Source: DATBAT01 sp036271375 (GTDB lineage Bacteria; Acidobacteriota; Terriglobia; Terriglobales; Acidobacteriaceae). From it: a stretch of 6,081 nucleotides of DNA. The translations under genes were made by a program, and so were the position numbers. The notes beneath the pieces are model-generated. The model was not told the DNA's origin, made no database searches, and saw only the letters and a list, made by a program, of their open reading frames with translations. Shown piece by piece: positions 1 through 5,395 of the stretch; position 1 is the stretch's first letter; every line of letters starts with the position of its first letter. The DNA lies in NCBI GenBank assembly GCA_036271375.1, contig DATBAT010000363.1, positions 1 through 6,081 of the forward strand. The letters are read 5' to 3'.

Positions 1-176
1 AACGAGGCCGCGCCAAAACCAAGGCCGCCGACGATAGATAGAAGGCAACCTAGTTGATACGAGTTCGAGCGAACCACTTTAGTTATGTCGCCGCCCTCTC
101 GATCAGTTCTCTGATCGTCCATACACGCATCGTAGCAACCACCGATCAAAGTATCGAGCAGCAGTGTCGGCGCTCG

Positions 177-1310
177 TTAGGAGCAATTGTGTGAGGTCGA
201 TCTGCGGCGGCGGTTGGCAAACAAGACTGGCGCGCTCAGCAACGTCAACAAAATTGCCGACGGCTCAGGAACGGGCGTCCACATAACGGCAACTACCGCA
301 GTCGGACCATAGGCATACCCGACGATAGTACCGTTTTCAGAAATGCCGCTGGCGAATGACGAACTAAAGTCAGCCGGCAGGAAGCTATGCAAATCAACAA
401 AGCTAGTAGCCGTACCATTCCACGCTAACGCGTGTGCGACCGGAACGCCCGACGGCGAAAGAGTATTGGCTCCGTAGCCGACTTCGATTGACCCAGAGAC
501 TGCCTTGGCTTGCGAATCAATATAACCGGGTGGATTTAAGTCGATTGCGCTTTCCGCCGTCCCATGCCATAACAAAGCATGGTTTTTCAAAGAAAAATTC
601 TCCGCGGACCCCACTTCAAGCGTATCCGACACCCCGTAAGCGATGGAACTTAAAAAGCCGATCGGATGCAGGTCAACGGTGCTAGAAGTGCCATGCCAAA
701 GCATCGCGTGTTGTTGTCCTCCGTTCGGTGTGCCATACCCCACCACCGTCGCGCCAAGAATTGCGGAAGCGGCGGACCTAGTGGACCCAGAAGGATTCAA
801 ATCCACCACGGACGTAGGCGATCCGGTCCACATTAACGCATGGTCGGCAAAACCCGTCGCGGAGCCATTTCCTCGACCGACCTGAATCGCACCAGAAACG
901 GCGAGGGTGTAGCTATTTTGTAAGCCCGCGGAATTCAGATCAATCGCACTTGCCGCGCTTCCGTTCCATAGTTGCGCGTGAGTGAAGATTTCTCCGTTGA
1001 GACCTTCAAAAACTGCGATCCCAACTTGGCTTGAACCTGAGGTGGCGTAGGCCATCGAACTGCTAAAACCGGCTGGATGCAAATCTACGAAGCTTTCGGC
1101 TGTGTTGTTCCACAATAACGCGTGTTGCGCATTGACGTCAGAAATCGTGGCTCCGTATCCTACTTGCGTTGCGCCAGAAATTCCTTCGCCAAAGGAATAC
1201 CATCCGTCCGGATTCAAGATCGTTACTTTATAGTCCGCTCCGGAAGCAGACAAAACCAATAAGGCTTGCGCAATAATAGCAAGAATCGCGCGAACAGTTG
1301 ACGAGTTCAC
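177..1310 (-). CDS. Secreted PEP-CTERM protein with seven HAF-like repeats
   Basis: This is a 377-residue exported protein, predicted to be sorted at the cell envelope by an exosortase. It starts with GTG at 1310, and a purine-rich GAGAGAGG lies a few bases upstream. Residues 1-25 form a signal peptide with a hydrophobic core and probable cleavage after ASGA. Residues 27-344 are a repeat array of 43-49-residue units. Three landmarks each occur seven times: a VGYG-like motif (near 49, 95, 143, 189, 232, 276, 329), an HALLW-like motif (63, 111, 157, 201, 244, 293 and a worn copy at 340), and a DLNP-like motif (31, 75, 123, 169, 212, 256, 305). The pattern resembles HAF extracellular repeats. 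The tail has VPEP at 347-350, a hydrophobic helix and RRRR at 367-370, the classic PEP-CTERM layout. A seven-bladed beta-propeller is my inference. Ligand and function are unknown. No exosortase gene is in the window. Confidence 0.9.
   Translation of the reverse strand: MNSSTVRAILAIIAQALLVLSASGADYKVTILNPDGWYSFGEGISGATQVGYGATISDVNAQHALLWNNTAESFVDLHPAGFSSSMAYATSGSSQVGIAVFEGLNGEIFTHAQLWNGSAASAIDLNSAGLQNSYTLAVSGAIQVGRGNGSATGFADHALMWTGSPTSVVDLNPSGSTRSAASAILGATVVGYGTPNGGQQHAMLWHGTSSTVDLHPIGFLSSIAYGVSDTLEVGSAENFSLKNHALLWHGTAESAIDLNPPGYIDSQAKAVSGSIEVGYGANTLSPSGVPVAHALAWNGTATSFVDLHSFLPADFSSSFASGISENGTIVGYAYGPTAVVAVMWTPVPEPSAILLTLLSAPVLFANRRRRSTSHNCS
261..1235 (-). repeat. Array of seven protein repeats of about 43-49 residues
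   Basis: This is the coding region for the HAF-like repeats of the secreted PEP-CTERM protein. Each unit carries a VGYG-like strand, then HALLW, then NGTA followed by a DLNP-like strand and a Ser/Ala-rich turn. The first unit begins midway, at ILNP, and the last stops after the VGYG and MW strands, so the array is circularly permuted. Units have diverged at the DNA level and are not near-identical tandem copies. Confidence 0.75.
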
Positions 1311-1356
1311 GAGCGCCTCTCTCTCTGGTAGCGGCCCCTTTCGCTACACGGATTTT

Positions 1357-1384
1357 AGTCTAAGAAGCGACGGTATAGAGTCAA
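1357..1384 (-). promoter_or_regulatory. Possible sigma-70-like promoter for the HAF-repeat gene
   Basis: On the minus strand, TTGACT (1384-1379) is followed after 16 bases by TAGACT (1362-1357), about 47 bases upstream of the GTG start at 1310. The -35 element matches the consensus well. The -10 element matches four of six bases. Planctomycete promoters are poorly defined, so this is only a candidate. Confidence 0.3.
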
Positions 1385-1476
1385 TAGTTGCATCCCCTGA
1401 ACAAATGCGACATTTTTTGGAAGTGATGTCCCAAATTCGCTGGTTCCTGCCAACTGCTCTTGCTGCGCTGACACGA

Positions 1477-1989
1477 TCAGACGGAGATTGCACACCTATT
1501 TCGCCGCTGCGTCCCAATACACCCCAGGATCCCGAGCAGTAGAAGCGCGGCGGTGGTGGGCTCGGGAACTGCGAAAAACGTGGAGAAGGCCGACGAATAA
1601 GTTGAGGGGCTATTGTCCATGTTTCCATATCGGTTCCAAAAGCCAGCAGATTCGTACCACCATCTGTTATGCGGTGCGTCGGCGCCGTAATAGGACGGCC
1701 AATCGTATAAGCCTGACGCATCCCCTTGAACGACAAGGGCGAACTCATCGCCGTTGTGATAGTGCAAACCAAACGAAGCAACTTGGATACTTACAGATCC
1801 ATCGATATCAATGTTGGGTATGGAGCCGGAAGCGTGAGCCGCGGGGTACAGCGGAATCGAGCCGCCGCCTGCTTCATAGATCCACCATTGAAGAGGCGCG
1901 GGCTCAGCAAAGGACAACTGATAGAAACTTAGCGGTATGTCGATGTGGTCCAAGACTCCATCGGTTGTCACATCGATGATCAGCGCCAA
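1477..1989 (-). CDS. PEP-CTERM protein lacking its signal peptide (probable 5'-truncated gene)
   Basis: This reading frame of up to 170 residues ends in an intact sorting tail: VPEP at 141-144, a Leu-rich helix, then QRRNR. The body is a compact aromatic-rich domain (QWWIYEAGGG near 34-43, NRWWYESAGFWNRYG near 108-122) resembling the lectin-like beta-sandwich domains often found in front of PEP-CTERM tails. I do not recognise a specific family. The only usual start codon in the open frame is TTG at 1989. The frame stays open to a TGA at 2079-2077, and the extension includes GDFQDSFARP, which reads like the beginning of the mature domain. No signal peptide occurs in any minus frame upstream; a reverse-transcriptase remnant lies there instead. 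Because PEP-CTERM proteins need a signal peptide, I infer that the 5' end was lost and the gene is probably non-functional. The neighbouring 377-residue gene lies 166 bases downstream on the same strand. Confidence 0.65.
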   Translation of the reverse strand: MALIIDVTTDGVLDHIDIPLSFYQLSFAEPAPLQWWIYEAGGGSIPLYPAAHASGSIPNIDIDGSVSIQVASFGLHYHNGDEFALVVQGDASGLYDWPSYYGADAPHNRWWYESAGFWNRYGNMDNSPSTYSSAFSTFFAVPEPTTAALLLLGILGCIGTQRRNRCAISV

Positions 1990-2026
1990 GGGCCTCGCGA
2001 AGCTGTCCTGAAAGTCGCCAGCGCTT

Positions 2027-2131
2027 GGGCTGCAAGTCGGCCTCGAAAATTGGTTCCACGACCAACACGGCAGCCGTCATCACGACACGATCTTTAATCG
2101 TCGGAATCCCCAGCGGACGGGTTTGTCCAGG
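2027..2131 (-). pseudogene. Remnant of a group II intron-type reverse transcriptase
   Basis: A minus-strand frame, open across this stretch, encodes RPLGIPTIKDRVV followed by MTAAVLVVEPIFEADLQP. These are the conserved N-terminal core blocks of group II intron-encoded reverse transcriptase/maturases, whose usual sequence is RPLGIPTIKDRVVQ, then LEPIFEADF or EADLQP. In complete proteins the next block is a YGFRPGRSA-like or AYRPGRSA-like stretch. Here the match stops abruptly after EADLQP and continues as unrelated KRWRLSGQL. Upstream of about 2131 the similarity also fades. Neither the YADD catalytic block nor intron domains V and VI are nearby, so this is an inert internal fragment. It lies exactly between the truncated PEP-CTERM gene and the start of the DUF2293 gene, and presumably marks an old insertion and deletion. 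Identification is from memory of the motif, not from a search. Confidence 0.7.
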
Positions 2132-2134
2132 AGA
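2129..2134 (+). promoter_or_regulatory. Ribosome binding site deciding the DUF2293 start
   Basis: AGGAGA lies 6-7 bases before GTG at 2141. This favours that codon over the in-frame TTG at 2123, which lies upstream of the site. The site coincides with the outer edge of the antisense reverse-transcriptase remnant. Confidence 0.6.
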
Positions 2135-2140
2135 TGCGGA

Positions 2141-2830
2141 GTGAGCGATCTTGTCTACAGTCCGGGGCCGACTCCAGAAACCGTCCGTGCCGCCGATGGC
2201 AAAGTCCTCATCGCACCCGATGACTGGGCTCTTCTTCCGCCCGGCGATGCTGCTCTAACCCGCCGAGTGAAGGCCGCTGGCGATCATTGGGTAGTGCAGG
2301 AGAAGAAGGGCCGCAAGATCTTCTCAAGAGGCGTGTGGGCTCCGGCAGCGACGATTGACCGGATACGTGCCGAGCTAAAAGCCGAACGATCCACTGAGGG
2401 CTTCGCCAAACGCAAAGGGGCAGATGCAAAGCGGCGGGATAAAGCCCAAGCTGATTACGCTGAGGATTTCACCGGAGCAGTTGTGACGTTCCTCGCTTTT
2501 CATCCGGCTCATGCTGAGCTTGCTCAGCGGCTAGCTCGTGTCGTGGCTGATCACGCCACGCCAGTCGGAAGCGGAACTGTAGCTCGAACCAAACGTATCC
2601 CGCTGGAGCAACGAGCCGAAGCAGCCGTCATCGCGTGGATGAGACATCAAACAACCGCCTACGATTCAATGAAGATCCCACGAGTGAAGGGCAAGAGACG
2701 AGAAGTGCGACGGATGCTGGCACAACGATCAAAAGAATTGCTGGCCCGTTATCGTCGGGGAGAAGCAGGCGGGGAGGCGTGCCCGCTTGTGGCAGCATTG
2801 GAACGCATGTCGAGCGCGCGACGTGGGTGA
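2141..2830 (+). CDS. DUF2293 domain-containing protein
   Basis: This is a 229-residue, highly basic, soluble protein with no signal peptide or membrane segment. The N-terminal part (to about residue 75) contains LLPPGDAALTRR and WVVQEKKGRKIFSRGVWAP. A charged, probably helical stretch rich in Lys, Arg, Glu and Ala follows (about 70-105). The C-terminal part carries the DUF2293 hallmark: GSGTVARTKRIP (143-154), then AVIAWMRHQTTAYD (162-175) and KGKRREVRRMLAQRS (183-197). The invariant RH, T and YD residues of the family are all present, so the gene looks intact. I chose GTG at 2141 because of the AGGAGA site before it; the TTG at 2123 would add six residues. The family has no established function. 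Its basic character would suit nucleic-acid binding, but that is inference. It stands alone on its strand, with 237 bases to the next likely start. Confidence 0.85.
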   Translation: MSDLVYSPGPTPETVRAADGKVLIAPDDWALLPPGDAALTRRVKAAGDHWVVQEKKGRKIFSRGVWAPAATIDRIRAELKAERSTEGFAKRKGADAKRRDKAQADYAEDFTGAVVTFLAFHPAHAELAQRLARVVADHATPVGSGTVARTKRIPLEQRAEAAVIAWMRHQTTAYDSMKIPRVKGKRREVRRMLAQRSKELLARYRRGEAGGEACPLVAALERMSSARRG

Positions 2831-2867
2831 TTGCCAGATACATTCCGTGTCGCTAAACAATAAGACT

Positions 2868-2937
2868 CGGCCGGTGTTGTTTGTCATCGTGAATTGGCTC
2901 TTAGGGAATGGACACGGCGAGGGATCGCCACCGGCCG
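2868..2937. repeat. 9-bp inverted repeat between DUF2293 and M50 genes
   Basis: CGGCCGGTG (2868-2876) and CACCGGCCG (2929-2937) are perfect inverted copies separated by 52 bases. They lie in the noncoding stretch after the DUF2293 stop. There is no T-run to suggest a terminator. The core CGGCCG is itself palindromic, so chance is a fair explanation. The rest of the 2831-3067 gap holds no gene I can support. Confidence 0.3.
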
Positions 2938-3067
2938 CTTGTGTTCGAGGTTCTACAAGTCCGAACGGAGTTCGCCATTCTGACCTCTATTCTCGGCAAC
3001 TCTATCGGTCGGTCTCGCGGGCATCGTGTCGGCCTTGCGAAAACGAGAAAACGGCGGCAGTCCTGCC

Positions 3068-3937
3068 ATGACCGATCAATCGGATTCAGCTCACGTCGAG
3101 GACTTTGCTGGCAACGTTTGGCCCCCAGCGTCGCAACAGCAAGTTTTGCGGCCGCCGCCAAACCGTATCCGTCGTGCACTAATTCTGTTTGCCGGGACAT
3201 GTCTGAGTACATGGTTTACTGGGGGCGTACTCTTTTCCCTGGCTTTGATGACCACGCTGTTGGCTCACGAGCTCGGGCACTACATCCAAACGCGGCGGAA
3301 CGGCGTTTCTGCCAGCCTTCCTTACTTCATTCCGATGCCGATCTCACCGATTGGCACCATGGGGGCAGTCATCGTTATGCAGCGGGGCCAAGGCGACCGC
3401 CGCTCGATCTTCGATATTGCGATTAGCGGACCACTGGCAGGATTAGTTCCGGCCCTTCTGTTCTCGATCATCGGCCTCTATTGGTCCGAAGTCGTCACGG
3501 TCAGCGATCACCAATTTGGGATGACCTTGGGCGAGCCGCTCATTTTCAAAGGGCTGACGTACCTAACGCATGGGTCATTGGTGGACGGTCAGGACATTGC
3601 ATTACACCCCCTCGCGTATGCGGGCTGGGTGGGGATCTTTATTACGGCACTAAACCTCTTCCCGATTGGCCAACTCGATGGAGGCCACATCCTGTATGCC
3701 TTACTGCTGCGTCGAGCTCATTGGGTCGCAAGATTATTGCTGATGCTGATTGCGATTGCGGTTGTCATCTGGGGTTATTGGGGCTGGTCGCTCATGATCC
3801 TTCTACTGCTGTTGATGGGCCCCGACCACCCACCGACTGCGAACGATGAAATTCCGCTCGGTACGGTACGGACCATTCTGGGCTGGGCGTGTCTGTTATT
3901 CGTGCCGATTGGTTTCACGCCGGTGCCATTCTCGTAG
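3068..3937 (+). CDS. M50 family membrane metalloprotease (site-2 protease type)
   Basis: This is a 289-residue polytopic membrane protein predicted to cleave membrane-embedded substrates using zinc. A hydrophilic Pro/Gln-rich N-terminus (to about 34) precedes helices around 36-66. The zinc motif HELGH (67-71) sits at the end of a helix, with His67 and His71 as ligands and Glu68 as catalytic base. YFIPMPISPIGTMGAV (86-101) follows, a segment typical of the EGY1/Sll0862-like S2P group. SGPLAGLVPALL marks the next helix. NLFPIGQLDGGH (196-207) supplies the third ligand, Asp204. Two more helices and GPDHPPT (251-257) follow. All catalytic residues are present and there is no PDZ domain, as expected for this compact group. 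ATG at 3068 is my preferred start; GTG at 3026 in the same frame would add 14 residues (MSALRKRENGGSPA), and neither has a strong ribosome binding site. The substrate is unknown and no anti-sigma factor lies nearby. Confidence 0.88.
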   Translation: MTDQSDSAHVEDFAGNVWPPASQQQVLRPPPNRIRRALILFAGTCLSTWFTGGVLFSLALMTTLLAHELGHYIQTRRNGVSASLPYFIPMPISPIGTMGAVIVMQRGQGDRRSIFDIAISGPLAGLVPALLFSIIGLYWSEVVTVSDHQFGMTLGEPLIFKGLTYLTHGSLVDGQDIALHPLAYAGWVGIFITALNLFPIGQLDGGHILYALLLRRAHWVARLLLMLIAIAVVIWGYWGWSLMILLLLLMGPDHPPTANDEIPLGTVRTILGWACLLFVPIGFTPVPFS

Positions 3938-3950
3938 CAAGAGGGGATAC

Positions 3951-3998
3951 GTAGACGTCTCAAGTCTACCCAATGTCAAACGACCGCGACTTCGCGGT
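3951..3998 (+). other. Two short hairpins after the M50 gene
   Basis: GTAGAC (3951-3956) pairs with GTCTAC (3964-3969) around a 7-base loop. ACCGCG (3983-3988) pairs with CGCGGT (3993-3998) around a 4-base loop. Neither is followed by a T-run, so they are weak terminator candidates at best. They could mark the end of the M50 transcript or the start of the integrase control region. Confidence 0.3.
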
Positions 3999-4016
3999 AA
4001 TCTAACGGTAACCTAA
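3995..4016 (+). repeat. Tandem 11-bp direct repeat upstream of the integrase operon
   Basis: CGGTAATCTAA (3995-4005) is followed without a gap by CGGTAACCTAA (4006-4016), differing at one base. An inverted relative, TTAACCG, lies at 4029-4035. The 11-bp period is close to one helical turn, so a protein could bind both copies on one DNA face. The site lies 34 bases before the 48-codon gene and could be an operator, or an arm-type or directionality-factor site of the recombinase. This is inference from position. Confidence 0.5.
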
Positions 4017-4050
4017 TGGATGGTTGATTAACCGAATTAAGGACATTCAA

Positions 4051-4197
4051 ATGACTTACGAACCCGAGCGCGCGTACAATTACAGCCGCTTTTATCAGCG
4101 GCTCGATCAAGAGATACGTGCCACTGAGTACGACGCGGCGTCCACTACGGATGAGTTAGAGAACCTTCCGACGCGAGCAAGAAAAACGACTTTTTGA
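4051..4197 (+). CDS. Small 48-residue protein upstream of and coupled to the integrase
   Basis: This is an intact short gene: ATG at 4051, 48 codons, TGA at 4195-4197. TAAGGA (4038-4043) sits 7 bases before the start, a good ribosome binding site. The protein begins MTYEPERAYNYSRFYQRL and is rich in Tyr, Arg and Glu. It has an acidic middle (STTDELENL) and a basic tail (TRARKTTF). I see no signal peptide, membrane helix, cysteines or recognisable helix-turn-helix, and I do not recognise the family. The stop codon overlaps the integrase ribosome binding site (TGAGGAG) and only 10 bases separate the two genes, so they are very likely cotranscribed and translationally coupled. Small proteins in this position next to tyrosine recombinases are often excisionases or directionality factors. 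That role is a guess from context. It could equally be an uncharacterised regulator, or a chance ORF with a well-placed start. Confidence 0.6.
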   Translation: MTYEPERAYNYSRFYQRLDQEIRATEYDAASTTDELENLPTRARKTTF

Positions 4198-4207
4198 GGA
4201 GAGATCA

Positions 4208-5395
4208 ATGGAGGAAGTGAAAGTTTATGTGATCGACAGAGGTCGAACGAGTTTTTACTTGCGCTATATTGATCCTACGACCGGCAGGCCGGTCGAGAAA
4301 AGTGCGGCAACAAGCAAGCACTCCTCGGCGGTTAAAGCCGCCGGCAAGTGGGAGGCGGATTTAAATGAAGGGCGATATCAGAAGCCGAGCCATATGAGCT
4401 GGGAGGCATTTAAGGAGTTTTACTCGACGAATGCCATGCCTGCATTGGCGATGAGTAGCCAAGCTACGTACGAGGCGACCTTTAATGTGTTCGAGAGAAT
4501 CTGTAATCCCCAAAAGCTGTCGGATGTGACAACAGCGAAGATAACGGGCTTTGTGACCAGACTGCGAGAAAATGGTTTGGCAGAAGCCACCGTCGCCCGT
4601 CATTTGCGACAGTTAAAGGCAATCACTAGGTGGGCGAACCGCGAAGGAGTAATAAATGATGTGCCCAAGTTTACAATGCCCAAGCGGGTGAAAGGTTCAA
4701 ACCACATGCGTGGCCGGCCGATCACAACGGAAGAATTCGAACGTATGATCGAAGCGACCGCCAAGGTTGTTGAAAACACAGCCGCCAAATCGTGGAAGTT
4801 TTATCTCAAGGGATTGTGGACAAGCGGATTGCGGCTGACGGAATCGCTTACGCTAAGCTGGAATGAAGCGACGGGAGCAATCGTCGTTGACTTGAGCGGT
4901 CGACGGCCGATGTTACGGATTCCAACAGAAGCAGAGAAGGGAAACCGCAATCGATTGCTGCCAATGGCACCCGAGTTTGCAGCGCTCCTCGAAACTGTGC
5001 CCGAGTCCGACCGGCATGGAAGGGTATTTAAACTATTAGACATCGATGCCCGGTCTCTACGAGGCGGCCGGTGTGTTGTCGGCAAGATTGTTTCCGCTAT
5101 CGGTAAGTCAGCTCACGTTCTCGTAAACGACGAGGGAAAAAGCGCTTCTGCTCACGACCTGCGCCGTGCGTTCGGCCTGCGTTGGGCGCAACGCGTTATG
5201 CCAACTGTCTTGCGTGAACTCATGCGTCACGAGGACATCAGCACCACCATGAAGTTCTACGTCGGCCAGAATGCCGAAGCCACCGCCGATTTACTTTGGG
5301 CAGCGGTTGGTGACACTTTTGGTGACACTCCGAAGGCGCATAAAAACAGCGGTGCAAAAAGCACCGCCATTTTCAGTACCGGAGGAGGGACTTGA
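4208..5395 (+). CDS. Tyrosine recombinase / phage-type integrase
   Basis: This is a 395-residue site-specific recombinase, predicted to insert and excise the mobile element at the adjacent tRNA-Leu gene. Residues 1-58 look like an arm-type DNA-binding beta domain (FYLRYIDPTTGRPVEKS). Residues 63-160 form the SAM-like core-binding domain (TVARHLRQLKAITRWANREG). The catalytic domain follows from about 168. Active-site residues are all visible: Arg209 in SGLRLTESL, Lys244 in AEKGNRNR, His316 and Arg319 in HDLR, His341 in MRHEDISTT, and the nucleophile Tyr351 in MKFYV. ATG at 4208 has GAGGAG (4196-4201) 6 bases upstream, overlapping the stop of the 48-residue gene. The last 30 or so residues lie beyond the catalytic fold. 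They are encoded across the tRNA terminator, and the final TGGGT plus stop lie inside the antisense of the tRNA 3' end. The gene appears less GC-rich than the kinase to its right, in keeping with mobility. It looks functional. Confidence 0.93.
   Translation: MEEVKVYVIDRGRTSFYLRYIDPTTGRPVEKSAATSKHSSAVKAAGKWEADLNEGRYQKPSHMSWEAFKEFYSTNAMPALAMSSQATYEATFNVFERICNPQKLSDVTTAKITGFVTRLRENGLAEATVARHLRQLKAITRWANREGVINDVPKFTMPKRVKGSNHMRGRPITTEEFERMIEATAKVVENTAAKSWKFYLKGLWTSGLRLTESLTLSWNEATGAIVVDLSGRRPMLRIPTEAEKGNRNRLLPMAPEFAALLETVPESDRHGRVFKLLDIDARSLRGGRCVVGKIVSAIGKSAHVLVNDEGKSASAHDLRRAFGLRWAQRVMPTVLRELMRHEDISTTMKFYVGQNAEATADLLWAAVGDTFGDTPKAHKNSGAKSTAIFSTGGGT
5307..5329 (+). repeat. Repeated TTGGTGACACT inside the integrase 3' end
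   Basis: TTGGTGACACT occurs at 5307-5317 and again at 5319-5329, a 12-base period encoding the repeated GDTFGDTP. The copies lie about 50 bases from the tRNA junction. They could be recombinase arm-type binding sites. They could also just be the NT/DT-rich linker often seen at the C-terminus of planctomycete integrases. Confidence 0.45.
5341..5367 (-). terminator. Intrinsic terminator of tRNA-Leu, inside the integrase gene
   Basis: On the minus strand, a perfect 7-bp stem GCGGTGC/GCACCGC (5367-5361 with 5355-5349) around a TTTTT loop is followed by TG and then TTTTTA (5346-5341). It starts 9 bases beyond the tRNA 3' end, the usual place for a tRNA terminator. On the plus strand the same hairpin is followed only by CATTTT, so it may also slow integrase transcription, though less well. 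The whole signal is within integrase codons. Confidence 0.7.
5377..5395. other. Probable attachment-site core: integrase/tRNA overlap
   Basis: The last 19 bases of the integrase gene are the antisense of the acceptor and T-stem 3' halves of tRNA-Leu. This is the standard place for a tyrosine-recombinase attachment site. The exact crossover and identity block cannot be set from one end. I found no second copy of this sequence in the window, so the partner end lies outside it or has been lost. Confidence 0.6.

Noticed and set aside
1..41. Possible 3' end of a plus-strand gene entering from the left (basic tail ending KTKAADDR, TAG at 39-41)
   Set aside because: Only 12 codons are visible and other frames are similarly open, so a gene cannot be supported.
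100..117. Perfect 7-bp hairpin CGATCAG/CTGATCG after the HAF-repeat gene
   Set aside because: It lies 60 bases past the stop, is only moderately stable and has no T-run on the relevant strand, so it was not called a terminator.
1403..1418. Small hairpin AAATG/CATTT followed by T residues on the plus strand
   Set aside because: It is weak, AT-rich, and points opposite to both flanking minus-strand genes.
1723..1739. 6-bp inverted repeat CCCTTG/CAAGGG
   Set aside because: It lies inside the coding part of the PEP-CTERM gene with no U-tract; probably chance.
1344..1781. Minus-strand ORF of 145 codons overlapping the truncated PEP-CTERM gene
   Set aside because: It is low-complexity, Pro/Arg-rich shadow sequence in another frame of the PEP-CTERM gene, with no recognisable domain.
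1488..1979. Plus-strand ORF of 163 codons antisense to the truncated PEP-CTERM gene
   Set aside because: It has no signal, domain or ribosome binding site; the minus strand carries a clear PEP-CTERM tail across the same bases.
2908..3426. Plus-strand ORF of 172 codons overlapping the start of the M50 gene
   Set aside because: Its second half is an out-of-frame shadow of the M50 coding sequence. Only the first 35 or so codons look protein-like, which is not enough to call a gene.
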